This document shows positions 26,840 through 34,764 of a DNA stretch of 64,000 bases, piece by piece (positions within the stretch are counted from its first letter, which is position 1; each line of letters opens with the position of its first letter). A program made the translations under genes and the position numbers. Below the pieces are notes generated by a model. It saw only the letters and a list, made by a program, of their open reading frames with translations, had not been told where the DNA came from and did no database searches. This DNA comes from an uncultured Pelagibacteraceae bacterium (GTDB lineage Bacteria; Pseudomonadota; Alphaproteobacteria; Pelagibacterales; Pelagibacteraceae), in the NCBI GenBank assembly GCA_902627935.1, contig CACOLA010000001.1, positions 1-64,000 of the forward strand, read 5' to 3'.

Positions 26840-27061
26840 TTATTTGGTAATTTTATCTACAAATTTTTGAACAACTGGGGCTACAATAGTGGTAGCGACC
26901 ATTGCAACTGGTAAACTTACAGACCAAGCTTTAAAAAATCTTTTATAATAAAGTTCATCATAACCTGTATTTATATATGTAATTATAAGAGTCATAAGCA
27001 AACTCATTCCCAAACCCATAAAGAAAATAAATAAAATATTAGAATATTTTTTTGAAAACAT
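26840..27061 (-). CDS. DUF2798-like small membrane protein
   Basis: A 73-residue protein with two hydrophobic helices (about residues 9-29 and 46-64) separated by an aromatic, charged connection YDELYYKRFFKAWSVSLPVAM. The KRFFKAW-x-x-SLPVA-x-V pattern matches DUF2798, a family of short two-helix membrane proteins of unknown function. The start shares one base with the stop of the NTF2-like gene upstream, so they are translationally linked. Confidence 0.7.
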   Translation of the reverse strand: MFSKKYSNILFIFFMGLGMSLLMTLIITYINTGYDELYYKRFFKAWSVSLPVAMVATTIVAPVVQKFVDKITK

Positions 27062-27381
27062 TATTTAGACATTGGAGTAGCTCCAGTTTCTAAGCTAATA
27101 ATTTTTCCATCTTTATATTTGTAAACTGCCATTACAGCTTCTACATTTCCATCATTAAAAGTTACAATTGAATGGTGGATGCCAACTTCATCATTTTCAT
27201 AAACAATTCGTGCTTTATTTTGATTAATATCACCACTCATTGCCCATTTAATTACATCAGCTTTACCTATTGTATTTCCAGATTTATGCATAGCGAACTT
27301 AAAATCATCATGTAAAAGTTCATTCATAGTTGCTTCATCTTTCTTATCAATTGCATCAGTATATCTTTTTAATATAGACAT
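27061..27381 (-). CDS. NTF2-like (SnoaL-type) domain protein
   Basis: A 106-residue protein with the NTF2-like cone fold suggested by its opening MSILKRYTDAIDKKDEATMNELLHDDFKFAMH and by later strands IVTFNDGNVEAVMAVYKYKDGKI. Such proteins act as small-molecule isomerases, dehydratases or ligand-binding modules; function here is unknown. It is encoded between ABM-like small proteins and DUF2798. Confidence 0.7.
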   Translation of the reverse strand: MSILKRYTDAIDKKDEATMNELLHDDFKFAMHKSGNTIGKADVIKWAMSGDINQNKARIVYENDEVGIHHSIVTFNDGNVEAVMAVYKYKDGKIISLETGATPMSK

Positions 27382-27409
27382 AAATTCCCTTTATTAGAAC
27401 CTAAACCCC

Positions 27410-27724
27410 CTAGTGTTTAATATATGCATCTGGATAGTTAGTAAGATACTCATCTGAAATTGGTATCATTACAGCACTTTCTATAACAGCTCCAGCTTCT
27501 CTTCTTTTCTCAGTAAGTTGCTTATCATCTCTGAAAGCTTGGAGTGCTTCCATGTTTGGAAATTGCATTACTGTATGAAGTTTTGATGGATCATCTTTTT
27601 GTGTACCCGCAAAAATAAACTTTATTCCATGTTCTTTTAATTTTTCATCCTGAGCATAAACCATCTCTTTCCACGTTTTAAATCCTTTAGTGATTGTAAT
27701 TTCACCTTTAACTAATATTCCCAT
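27410..27724 (-). CDS. Small ABM/DUF-type ferredoxin-like-fold protein (first of three)
   Basis: A 104-residue soluble protein. The pattern KGEITITKGFKTWKEMVYAQDEKLKEHGIKFIFAGTQKDDPSKLHTVMQFPNMEALQAFRDDKQLTEKRREAGAV is broken here for reading: strand, helix, strand, then an FPNMEALQAFRDD helix, as in dimeric alpha/beta-barrel proteins. I do not recognise a named family with confidence; DUF3764 is one possibility. An expected role is binding or oxidising a small molecule. Spacing to the next upstream gene is 10 bp. Confidence 0.6.
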   Translation of the reverse strand: MGILVKGEITITKGFKTWKEMVYAQDEKLKEHGIKFIFAGTQKDDPSKLHTVMQFPNMEALQAFRDDKQLTEKRREAGAVIESAVMIPISDEYLTNYPDAYIKH

Positions 27725-27734
27725 ACGAACCTCC

Positions 27735-28049
27735 TTAATCGTTAAATATAACTCTCATTTCGTCCTGAATAGTTCCTTCTTTAAAAACATTCTTCATTTT
27801 TTTTTGAAGTTCTATAAACTTAGGATCTGCAGACATATTTTGATCATTCTGAAACGCTTTGTCTGTAAACTGTTCACCAATAAGAGTTTCTCTTACTGTT
27901 CTAGGGTTTCCACCAACTTGAAATGAAAAATAAACCTCATGATCAGGATAATGCTTCTTTCTTACTTCAGCTAGACCCTTAGAAATTTCCATAGCTTCAT
28001 TAAGTTTATCGTCATAAACACCCATGGTTCTTGTATAGATTGCTTTCAT
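27735..28049 (-). CDS. Small protein of unknown function (second of three)
   Basis: A 104-residue soluble protein with no cysteine. It starts MKAIYTRTMGVYDDKLNEAMEI and contains GGNPRTVRETLIGEQFTDKAFQ, then an amphipathic region and QDEMRVIFND at the end. The beta-alpha-beta pattern with repeated QN-rich helices suggests an ABM-like dimeric fold, similar in size to its two neighbours. No family is recognised. It starts 2 bp after the stop of the upstream gene. Confidence 0.55.
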   Translation of the reverse strand: MKAIYTRTMGVYDDKLNEAMEISKGLAEVRKKHYPDHEVYFSFQVGGNPRTVRETLIGEQFTDKAFQNDQNMSADPKFIELQKKMKNVFKEGTIQDEMRVIFND

Positions 28050-28051
28050 TC

Positions 28052-28339
28052 CTAAGCGTTATAATCCATTACATTGTCTTCACATTCAACAAAATTATGA
28101 GGTTCAAAGAAATCATTCATTTGACCTAATTGCGTGTTAATTGCATCAGTATCAGTTCCTTTCCACCAACAAAACATTGTTAAAGTGTCACCAGGAGTAT
28201 TCCATGTCATTTGACATTTTGCATTATCGCCAGTCATTGACTTAACAATATCCTCCATCTTCATTGAACCAACCATCTCCATCATTTTAGCTTTAGCCTC
28301 TTTGGATTTGAACGTATGAGTTACCATGTAGTTTTTCAT
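28052..28339 (-). CDS. Small ABM-like protein (third of three)
   Basis: A 95-residue soluble protein opening MKNYMVTHTFKSKEAKAKMMEMVGSMKM, which reads as strand-helix, followed by CQMTWNTPGDTLTMFCWWKGTDTDAINTQLGQM, where the FCWWKG strand and the following helix recall DUF3303-like/ABM proteins. It has three cysteines, in KCQ, FCW and ECED. Function unknown. Its position between two exported proteins and two cytosolic ones suggests a single operon with mixed localisation. Confidence 0.55.
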   Translation of the reverse strand: MKNYMVTHTFKSKEAKAKMMEMVGSMKMEDIVKSMTGDNAKCQMTWNTPGDTLTMFCWWKGTDTDAINTQLGQMNDFFEPHNFVECEDNVMDYNA

Positions 28340-28359
28340 ATTTTTCCTGTTTGTTGTAT

Positions 28360-28605
28360 TTAACCTTTTAAGATTGTTAAAGCTTTCTTTAAAAAGATTT
28401 CAGACATTTCATGACTGCCTTCGTCATGAGCTTTTTTTCCTTTATCTCTTAAAGTTTGAGCTTCTTCAATTTGAGCGGCAGTTTTACCACTGTCTTTTGC
28501 TGTTTTTAAAAGCTCATCTACTTCTCCCCAAAGCATCGGACAAGAATAAGAAAATGCCGAAGTTGTAAAAAGTACAAAAGCTAATGTTACAATTATTTTT
28601 TTCAT
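28360..28605 (-). CDS. Small exported protein with a helical repeat-like body
   Basis: An 81-residue protein with a signal peptide (residues 1-19, MKKIIVTLAFVLFTTSAFS) and probable cleavage before YSCP. The mature part is helical and charged (EVDELLKTAKDSGKT, then AQTLRDKGKKAHDEGSH and an ALTILKG end) with a single cysteine at the N-terminus. It resembles small periplasmic proteins with no known function. A 20-bp gap separates it from each neighbouring gene. Confidence 0.6.
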   Translation of the reverse strand: MKKIIVTLAFVLFTTSAFSYSCPMLWGEVDELLKTAKDSGKTAAQIEEAQTLRDKGKKAHDEGSHEMSEIFLKKALTILKG

Positions 28606-28625
28606 TTTATCTCCTCTCTTATTTT

Positions 28626-29000
28626 TTAGTATAATGTTTGAACTACTTTTTTTACTCTCTCTGCACCATTAGGAATTGTATTTTCTACAAATGAATGACA
28701 TGCTTCAGTTTTTGCTTTGTCGTATTTAGATCCATAATGTTTATCTACAGCCTTATTAACTCCATCGTCCCATTCCTTTTCTGGTATTCCAATTTCAAGC
28801 GCGTATGATTTTAAAACTTTAACAGAAGCCATTGATTTTTCTTTCATACTGTATTCAAAACTTTCACCAGATGGTAAGAAATAATTTGCCATATAAATAC
28901 CACTACAATCCCAAGCTCTAGATTTATCTTTGTCACTCATTTCTGCGTAAGAAACACTATTAAAAAATACAAAAAATAAAATTAATAAAAACTTTTTCAT
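28626..29000 (-). CDS. Exported protein of unknown function
   Basis: A 124-residue protein with a clear signal peptide (about residues 1-19, ending SVSYA) and a mature helical domain with two cysteines (DCSGIY near residue 32 and ACHSF near residue 102), which could form a disulfide in the periplasm. I do not recognise the family. It is the first small gene after cysK, 41 bp away on the same strand. Confidence 0.6.
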   Translation of the reverse strand: MKKFLLILFFVFFNSVSYAEMSDKDKSRAWDCSGIYMANYFLPSGESFEYSMKEKSMASVKVLKSYALEIGIPEKEWDDGVNKAVDKHYGSKYDKAKTEACHSFVENTIPNGAERVKKVVQTLY

Positions 29001-29041
29001 GAAGATCTTTAACCTTTTTAAGTCGGTAGATATATGCGATA

Positions 29042-30043
29042 TTATAGCCAGCTTGGAATTGGCAGCTTTTTTTCTTCTAAAAAAGATTTGTTAAACATCT
29101 TTGAGTTGTATTTATCTGATTTATCACAAAGAATTGTAACAATAGTTTTTCCAGGACCTAATTCTTTTCCAAGTCTTATAGCTCCAGCTATATTAATTCC
29201 ACAGCTGGTTCCTAAACTTAAACCTTCATTTTGTATTAAGTCATAAAGAATGGGTAATGCCTCATGATCGTCAATTGAATAAGCGTCATCAATTTTTGCA
29301 TTTTCAAAATTTTTAGTTATACGACTTGATCCAATACCTTCTGTAATTGATCCACCTTCAGATTTTAATTCACCATTTTTAATGTAATTATAAAGAGCCG
29401 AACCTTTAGGATCTGAAAGATAAATCTTCACATCTTTATTTTTCTCTTTAAGTGCATTACTCACACCAGAAATAGTTCCACCAGTTCCAGATGAACAAAC
29501 AAACCCATCTACTTTACCCGCAGTTTGTTCCCAGATTTCTTTACCAGTGCCTTCATAATGTCCCTTAGCATTTGCTATATTATCAAATTGGTTTGCCCAA
29601 ACTACACCATTGTTATTAGTTGGTCTTAATTCATCAGCTAAACGTCCAGCAATTTTTACAAAGTTGTTATCATCTTTATAAGGTTTAGCTGGCACTAATC
29701 TTAATTCAGCACCTAGATTTCTAATTGTATCTTTCTTCTCCTGTGTTTGATTATCATTCATTACAATTATTGTTTTATAACCAAGAGAATTTCCTAACAA
29801 TCCTAGTCCAATACCAGTATTACCAGCAGTCCCTTCAACAACAATACCACCTTTTGCAATAAGTTTTTTTTGTTGAGCGTCTCTAAGTAAAGCAAGTGCA
29901 GCTCTATCTTTAACAGAGCCACCAGGGTTCATAAATTCTGCTTTACCATAAATATTACATCCCGTTATCTCTGAAGCAGCCTTAAGTTTTATAAGTGGAG
30001 TATTACCAATAGAATCTATAAAAGTATCTCTAATATCAGACAT
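29042..30043 (-). CDS. cysK: Cysteine synthase A (O-acetylserine sulfhydrylase)
   Basis: PLP enzyme that makes cysteine from O-acetylserine and sulfide. PLP-binding lysine lies in MNPGGSVKDRAAL near residue 44, substrate-loop GTAGNTGIGLGLL near residue 72, and phosphate-binding SSGTGGTISGVS near residue 180. The 333-residue length and SIGNTPLIKL opening are typical. It starts at the stop codon of cysE (one-base overlap), so the two enzymes of cysteine synthesis are translationally coupled and probably form the CysEK complex. Confidence 0.95.
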   Translation of the reverse strand: MSDIRDTFIDSIGNTPLIKLKAASEITGCNIYGKAEFMNPGGSVKDRAALALLRDAQQKKLIAKGGIVVEGTAGNTGIGLGLLGNSLGYKTIIVMNDNQTQEKKDTIRNLGAELRLVPAKPYKDDNNFVKIAGRLADELRPTNNNGVVWANQFDNIANAKGHYEGTGKEIWEQTAGKVDGFVCSSGTGGTISGVSNALKEKNKDVKIYLSDPKGSALYNYIKNGELKSEGGSITEGIGSSRITKNFENAKIDDAYSIDDHEALPILYDLIQNEGLSLGTSCGINIAGAIRLGKELGPGKTIVTILCDKSDKYNSKMFNKSFLEEKKLPIPSWL

Positions 30044-30609
30044 TACTCTTCTTTATCAGTAACAGCGTAAGGTTTAAATCCTTTAGTAGCGTCACCGACT
30101 CTTTTAGCAGGAATTCCAACCATTATAGATTTTTCTTGTACATCTTTTGTTACGACTGCATTAGCACCAATTAAAGAATTTTTTCCAATTGTTATTGGCC
30201 CTAAAATTTGAGCACCAGATCCTATTACAACATTGTCCTCTAAAGTTGGGTGCCTTTTAGTATTTCTTTGATCATTAGTATTTATACTTGGAGCAATTCC
30301 TCCTAATGTAACGTTGTGATAAATGGTGACGTTATTCCCAATCTCAGACGTTTCACCTATAACAACCCCCATACCGTGATCAATAAATAAATTTTTACCA
30401 ATTTTTGCTTTTGGATGAATTTCTATTCCTGTGAAGAATCTTGATAATTGTGAGATAATTTTTGCAATCAAATCAAATTTTGCAATAGCAAAAAAGTTTG
30501 CAATCTTATGAAAAAAAATAGCTTTAACTCCAGGATAAGTTAAAATTAAACTCAATTTAGACTTTGCAGCAGGATCTCGGTCAATTATAGATTGTAGATA
30601 ATCATTCAT
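30043..30609 (-). CDS. cysE: Serine O-acetyltransferase
   Basis: Acetylates serine to O-acetylserine, the entry step of cysteine synthesis. Length is 188 residues with left-handed beta-helix hexapeptide repeats: [29 protein letters not shown] starts near residue 61 and [11 protein letters not shown] near residue 90 carries the catalytic His region. The short N-terminal helical domain resembles the EpsC/short CysE type rather than the 273-residue enteric enzyme. It heads the cysE-cysK-small-gene run. The 71 bp to the divergent VOC gene show no clear operator. Confidence 0.94.
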   Translation of the reverse strand: MNDYLQSIIDRDPAAKSKLSLILTYPGVKAIFFHKIANFFAIAKFDLIAKIISQLSRFFTGIEIHPKAKIGKNLFIDHGMGVVIGETSEIGNNVTIYHNVTLGGIAPSINTNDQRNTKRHPTLEDNVVIGSGAQILGPITIGKNSLIGANAVVTKDVQEKSIMVGIPAKRVGDATKGFKPYAVTDKEE

Positions 30610-30680
30610 AAAATTTGTTAGCTTGATATCAAAAGTTGATGGATATATAGTTATTTTATTAACTTTTTAAAGGATTTAAT

Positions 30681-31091
30681 ATGTATAGAAATACTAATTG
30701 TTTTCATTTAGCCATACCATGTGGGGATTTAGAGACTGCTAAAAAGTTTTATAGCGAAACTCTTGGATGTAGATTAGACAATTCAGCTCAAGAATGGGCT
30801 GATGTTGATTTTTGGGGGAATGAATTAACATTGCACGCGAGCGAACATAAGCTTGATAATGAAAGACACGACGTGGATATGGGAAATGTTTCAGTTCCAC
30901 ATTTTGGTGTTCATTTATCAAGAAAGGATTTTGATACTCTTAAAAATAGATTGAAGGAAAAAGGTGCTAAATATTATGATGAGCCTTATCTAAGATTCAA
31001 AGGCACAAAATATGAGCAAGAAACTTTTTTCATTAAAGATCCTAATGAAAATGTTTTAGAAATTAAGACTCTGACAGCAAACGCTGATTAA
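30681..31091 (+). CDS. VOC/glyoxalase family protein
   Basis: A 136-residue vicinal-oxygen-chelate protein. FHLAIPCGDLETAKKFYSETLGCRLDN at the N-terminus and the KDPNENVLEIKTL ending are classic for the fold; a putative second metal pair sits in VPHFGVHLS near residue 75. It resembles glyoxalase/dioxygenase-like proteins of unknown substrate. AGGATTT-type Shine-Dalgarno precedes the start. It begins a plus-strand run (VOC, LysE, AOX, flavodoxin, MsrB). Confidence 0.82.
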   Translation: MYRNTNCFHLAIPCGDLETAKKFYSETLGCRLDNSAQEWADVDFWGNELTLHASEHKLDNERHDVDMGNVSVPHFGVHLSRKDFDTLKNRLKEKGAKYYDEPYLRFKGTKYEQETFFIKDPNENVLEIKTLTANAD

Positions 31092-31123
31092 ATTAAAATT
31101 AAAAAGATCTTAAAACGTATTAG

Positions 31124-31738
31124 ATGGAATATCTAGTTTTAGGATTTTTAACAGGTCTTAGTTTAATACTTGCAATAGGTGCACAAAATATTTTTGTAAT
31201 AGAGCAGGGATTAAAACAACAATACGTATTTTTAGTTTGTATTGTTTGTTCTTTATCAGATTTTTTATTAATTTTTTTAGGTATATTTTTATTTCATTTT
31301 TTTCATCAATATTTCAATTTATTTGTAGAGATTGTTTTAAATGTACTATTGATTATTTTTTTGATTTATTTTGTCTTATCAAAAATAAAAGTTTTTCAAA
31401 AAAATATAAATGTAATTAGCAATTTAAAAGATTTTACAAAATTCGAAATATTTCTTAAAACTCTTGGATTCACCTATTTAAATGCTCATGTTTATTCAGA
31501 CACTGTTTTCTTTTTAGGAAATTTTTCAAAAAATTTCCTATTAGATGAAAAAATTTACTTTGGAGTTGGAGCATCAATTGCATCTTTAATTTTCTTTTTT
31601 GGATTAGGGTATTTGTCTAACTATTTTTCAAGATACGCTCAAAGTAATAAAACTTGGAAATACATTAATTTATTTATAATTATTTTTATGACAGCTTTAA
31701 CGATTTATATTGTAAAAGAGACAATCTATTTACTTTGA
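31124..31738 (+). CDS. LysE/ArgO-family amino acid exporter
   Basis: Inner-membrane exporter of 204 residues with about six helices. The LysE family opening EYLVLGFLTGLSLILAIGAQNIFVIEQGLKQQ at residues 2-33 is broken here into a membrane helix then the conserved GAQNxFV-x-xQGL motif, also seen in ArgO and RhtB. The natural substrate, probably lysine, arginine or another basic amino acid, cannot be proven. It starts 32 bp after the VOC gene. Confidence 0.88.
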   Translation: MEYLVLGFLTGLSLILAIGAQNIFVIEQGLKQQYVFLVCIVCSLSDFLLIFLGIFLFHFFHQYFNLFVEIVLNVLLIIFLIYFVLSKIKVFQKNINVISNLKDFTKFEIFLKTLGFTYLNAHVYSDTVFFLGNFSKNFLLDEKIYFGVGASIASLIFFFGLGYLSNYFSRYAQSNKTWKYINLFIIIFMTALTIYIVKETIYLL

Positions 31739-31807
31739 TAAATAACAGTTTTTTTAGACAATTTTAGCGCATAGTAATTTTACATAAAATTGCTATTTAA
31801 ATTTCTT

Positions 31808-32506
31808 ATGGATAACTTAAGTAAACATTTTCAACCAAAAAATTTTAGTGACAAAGTTGCATTGTCTTTTACAAAATTTTTAAGATTTTTAGCTGATACT
31901 TTTTTTAAAAAAAGGTATGGCCATAGAGCTGTAGTCCTTGAAACAATAGCAGCAGTTCCTGGTATGGTTGCGGGTATGATACTTCATTTAAAATCTCTTA
32001 GAAAAATGGAAGATGATAGGGGTTGGATTAAAACTTTATTAGATGAGGCAGAAAATGAAAGGATGCATCTGATGACTTTCATACATGTTGCTAAGCCAAC
32101 TTTTATAGAAAGATTAATTATTCTATTTGCGCAGTTTATTTTTATTATTACCTATGCAATAATTTACTTAATTTCTCAAAGAACAGCACATCGTATTGTT
32201 GGATACTTTGAGGAAGAAGCTGTAATCAGCTATACAGAATATCTTCATGAGTTAGAGAGTGGTGCGATACCTGATGAGCCAGCTCCAGAAGTTGCGATTA
32301 ATTATTGGAATCTTCCATTACACTCAACTTTAAAAGATGTGGTTAAAGTTATAAGAGATGATGAAGCGGGACATAGAGATGTAAATCATAATTTTGCAAA
32401 TGTTATTGATAACAGAGTAAATTCGAAGAAGCATAAAAAGGAAAATGAAATTGCTTCCGAAATAGATAATATCTCTAGTAAAGAAAAAAATTTCTCAAAC
32501 AAATAG
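31808..32506 (+). CDS. aox: Alternative oxidase (AOX), cyanide-insensitive quinol oxidase
   Basis: Di-iron membrane protein that reduces oxygen directly with ubiquinol, bypassing complexes III and IV and conserving no proton motive force. The four AOX iron-ligand motifs are all visible: LETIAAVPGMV near residue 46, NERMHLMTF near residue 87, EEEAVISYTEY near residue 136, and the RDDEAGHRDVNH pair near residue 184. Helices flank them, and a charged tail of about 25 residues ends the protein. The start at 31808 (MDNLSKHF) is chosen over a TTG at 31790. An NAD/flavodoxin protein follows 9 bp later. Confidence 0.94.
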   Translation: MDNLSKHFQPKNFSDKVALSFTKFLRFLADTFFKKRYGHRAVVLETIAAVPGMVAGMILHLKSLRKMEDDRGWIKTLLDEAENERMHLMTFIHVAKPTFIERLIILFAQFIFIITYAIIYLISQRTAHRIVGYFEEEAVISYTEYLHELESGAIPDEPAPEVAINYWNLPLHSTLKDVVKVIRDDEAGHRDVNHNFANVIDNRVNSKKHKKENEIASEIDNISSKEKNFSNK

Positions 32507-32515
32507 AAGGTTATT

Positions 32516-32956
32516 ATGGAAAATAAATTAAATATTCTTTGGGCATCTATGTCTGGAACAGCTGAAAATGTAGCAAATAAATTAAATGAAAAAGCAAAAT
32601 CAATGGGTTTCGACACCAATCAACTAGAATTAAACCAAGTAACAATGAATGATCTTTCATTGATGAAAAATGTAGCAATAGTTACTTCTACTACTGGCGA
32701 AGGTGATTTGCCTACAAATGGTGAGGATTTTTGGGATGATCTTAAAAATTCTGATAAAAATTTTAATAACCTTAATTATAGTGTATGTGCTTTAGGTGAT
32801 AGAGGTCATGACATTTTTTGTGGAGCTGGAAAAAAAGTTGATGAAAAACTTAGTCAATTAGGTGGTCAAAAGATTCTAGACAGACAAGATTGTGATGGTT
32901 CTGATGATGGATCTGAGGAATGGGGTAATAATTTTTTAGATAAAATTAAAATCTAA
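32516..32956 (+). CDS. Flavodoxin domain protein
   Basis: Single flavodoxin domain of 146 residues. The FMN phosphate loop SMSGTAENVANKL is at residues 11-23, TSTTGEGDLPTNGEDFW near residue 57 and CALGDRGHDIFCGAGK near residue 91; this pattern is like MioC and the flavodoxin domain of sulfite reductase. It probably transfers single electrons. Its close linkage to AOX (9 bp) and to MsrB (2 bp) suggests a redox role in this cluster. Confidence 0.88.
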   Translation: MENKLNILWASMSGTAENVANKLNEKAKSMGFDTNQLELNQVTMNDLSLMKNVAIVTSTTGEGDLPTNGEDFWDDLKNSDKNFNNLNYSVCALGDRGHDIFCGAGKKVDEKLSQLGGQKILDRQDCDGSDDGSEEWGNNFLDKIKI

Positions 32957-32958
32957 AA

Positions 32959-33420
32959 ATGTTTAACAAACGTCAAACACTTAAACTTATAGGTACATCT
33001 TTTATTTCATTACTTCTTTTACCTTATAAATATTTATATTCAGCAGCAAAAAAAATTATTAACCCTGAGCTTACAAATGAACAGAAGGATATAATGCTCA
33101 ACGAGGCTACTGAAAGACCTTTCACAAGCAAACTTTTAGATGAAAAAAGAGCTGGCTTTTACCATTGTGCTAATTGTGGAGCAAAGTTATTTGCTTCAAA
33201 TGCAAAATTTGATAGTGGCACAGGCTGGCCTTCATTTACAGAGGCATTACCAGGGGCATTCAAAACTAAGATAGATTTTTCATTTGGTATGAAAAGAATT
33301 GAGTATCATTGCGCAAATTGTGGAGTTCATCATGGACATGTTTTTGATGATGGACCATCAGCAACTGGAAAAAGATTTTGTAATAACGGGTTATGTCTTA
33401 TTTTCAGACCAGAAAATTAG
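32959..33420 (+). CDS. msrB: Membrane-anchored or exported peptide-methionine (R)-S-oxide reductase
   Basis: Reduces methionine-R-sulfoxide in oxidised proteins. The domain (residues 45-152) shows both zinc CxxC motifs (FYHCANCGAKLFAS and IEYHCANCGVHHGHVF), SGTGWPSF, and the catalytic cysteine in KRFCNNG; a second cysteine lies four residues further, four residues being an unusual spacing. The first 32 residues are a signal or anchor (MFNKRQTLKLIGTSFISLLLL), Tat-like with a single KR, so it likely acts at or outside the inner membrane. It overlaps the convergent dehydrogenase gene by 4 bp. Confidence 0.9.
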   Translation: MFNKRQTLKLIGTSFISLLLLPYKYLYSAAKKIINPELTNEQKDIMLNEATERPFTSKLLDEKRAGFYHCANCGAKLFASNAKFDSGTGWPSFTEALPGAFKTKIDFSFGMKRIEYHCANCGVHHGHVFDDGPSATGKRFCNNGLCLIFRPEN

Positions 33421-34703
33421 TTTGAAAAACCATATTTTCTCAGACGTACATCACCCGTCCGAGCATGAGCTTCCATTCCTTCATATCTTGAAATTCTTGC
33501 ACATGTAGCACCAACTGACTTAGTAGATTCTTTAGTCATTCTTTGAAAACTTAGAGTTTTTATAAACTTACCTACAAATAGCCCACCAGTATATCTTCCA
33601 GCACCTTTCGTTGGAAGTATATGGTTAGTGCCAGAGCATTTATCCCCATAAGCGACAGTTGTTTCTTCACCGATAAATAGCGATCCATAATTTTTAAGTC
33701 TTTTATGAAACCATTCTAGATTTTGTGTTTGTACTTCTAAATGTTCAGGTGCGTATTCGTCACTTATAGAAGCCATTTCCTCGTCAGTATCACATAAAAT
33801 TACTTCACCATAATCTCTCCATGCTGCTTCAGCACTTTTTCTAGGTAGTTCAGGAAGTTGTGCGATTAATTCTGGAACTCTTTTTATAACTTCATCAGCA
33901 ATTCTTTTACTAGTTGTATATAGCCATGCAGGGGAATTATAACCGTGTTCAGCTTGTCCTACTAAATCAACTGCAACCATTTCAGCGTCAGCATAGTCAT
34001 CTGCAATAACAGCTATTTCGGTTGGTCCAGCAAATAAATCAATTCCAACTTTTCCAAATAAAATTCTCTTTGCTTCTGCTACGAATTGATTTCCTGGTCC
34101 AACTAATATGTCGGCAGGAGGATTTTTAAACAATCCGTTAGTCATTGCTGCGATACCTGGAACACCTCCTAAGTTTAAAATAACATTAGCACCGCATAAA
34201 TTTGCTGTATAAATTATGGCAGGATGAGCTCCGACACCTTTTTTTGGCGGACTACAAGCAATAATATTTTTTACTCCAGCAACTTTTGCAGTAGTAACAC
34301 TCATTACAGCTGAGGCAATATGAGCATATCTGCCTCCTGGTATATAACAACCTGCAGTATTAACAGGGATTAATCTTTGCCCAGCAAATAAACCAGGAGA
34401 AAGTTCTACCTCAAAATCCTGACCATAATTTTTTAATTGTGCTTCAGCAAATTTTCTGACTCTCTCATGTGAAAACTGTATGTCATCTTTTGTTTTTTGA
34501 TCTAATTCCTTTGTAATTTTTTCTATTTTTTCTTTTGAAACAATTATTTCACCATCATAATCATCAAATTTTTTAGTAAGATCAATGCAAGCCTTTTCTT
34601 TGGAATTTTCAATTTCTTTCAACAATTTCTTAACTACTTCAGTAGTTTTATTATCATCAGTAGATGGTGTTTTTGGAGATTTCTTTAAATAAGTAATTGT
34701 CAT
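33417..34703 (-). CDS. HisD-family dehydrogenase, HpsN-like (sulfopropanediol 3-dehydrogenase)
   Basis: Zinc-dependent NAD dehydrogenase of the histidinol dehydrogenase family, 428 residues, with AGCYIPGGRYAHIASAVMSVTTAK near residue 115, VGPGNQFVAEAKR near residue 200 and the Glu-His pair in DEYAPEHLEV near residue 325. Several stretches match the sulfonate branch (HpsN, converting dihydroxypropanesulfonate to sulfolactate) better than HisD: the start MTITYLKKSPKTP, YGDKCSGTNHILPTKGAGRYTGGL, and ARISRYEGMEAHARTGDVRLRKY. No his genes are nearby. Whether it serves sulfonate use or histidine synthesis is a testable inference. Confidence 0.72.
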   Translation of the reverse strand: MTITYLKKSPKTPSTDDNKTTEVVKKLLKEIENSKEKACIDLTKKFDDYDGEIIVSKEKIEKITKELDQKTKDDIQFSHERVRKFAEAQLKNYGQDFEVELSPGLFAGQRLIPVNTAGCYIPGGRYAHIASAVMSVTTAKVAGVKNIIACSPPKKGVGAHPAIIYTANLCGANVILNLGGVPGIAAMTNGLFKNPPADILVGPGNQFVAEAKRILFGKVGIDLFAGPTEIAVIADDYADAEMVAVDLVGQAEHGYNSPAWLYTTSKRIADEVIKRVPELIAQLPELPRKSAEAAWRDYGEVILCDTDEEMASISDEYAPEHLEVQTQNLEWFHKRLKNYGSLFIGEETTVAYGDKCSGTNHILPTKGAGRYTGGLFVGKFIKTLSFQRMTKESTKSVGATCARISRYEGMEAHARTGDVRLRKYGFSN

Positions 34704-34764
34704 AACATCTATAATAAACTTTTAAATTATTTAAAGCATAATAGGTCTTATTTCAATGAAACAT

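Noticed and set aside
31771-31791. Inverted repeat before the alternative oxidase gene
   Set aside because: It is AT-only at its centre with a mismatch in a short stem; no convincing operator or terminator form.
33417-34703. Plain annotation as histidine-biosynthesis HisD
   Set aside because: No his genes are nearby, and the sequence ends and neighbours resemble HpsN; kept as an alternative in the feature entry rather than the main call.
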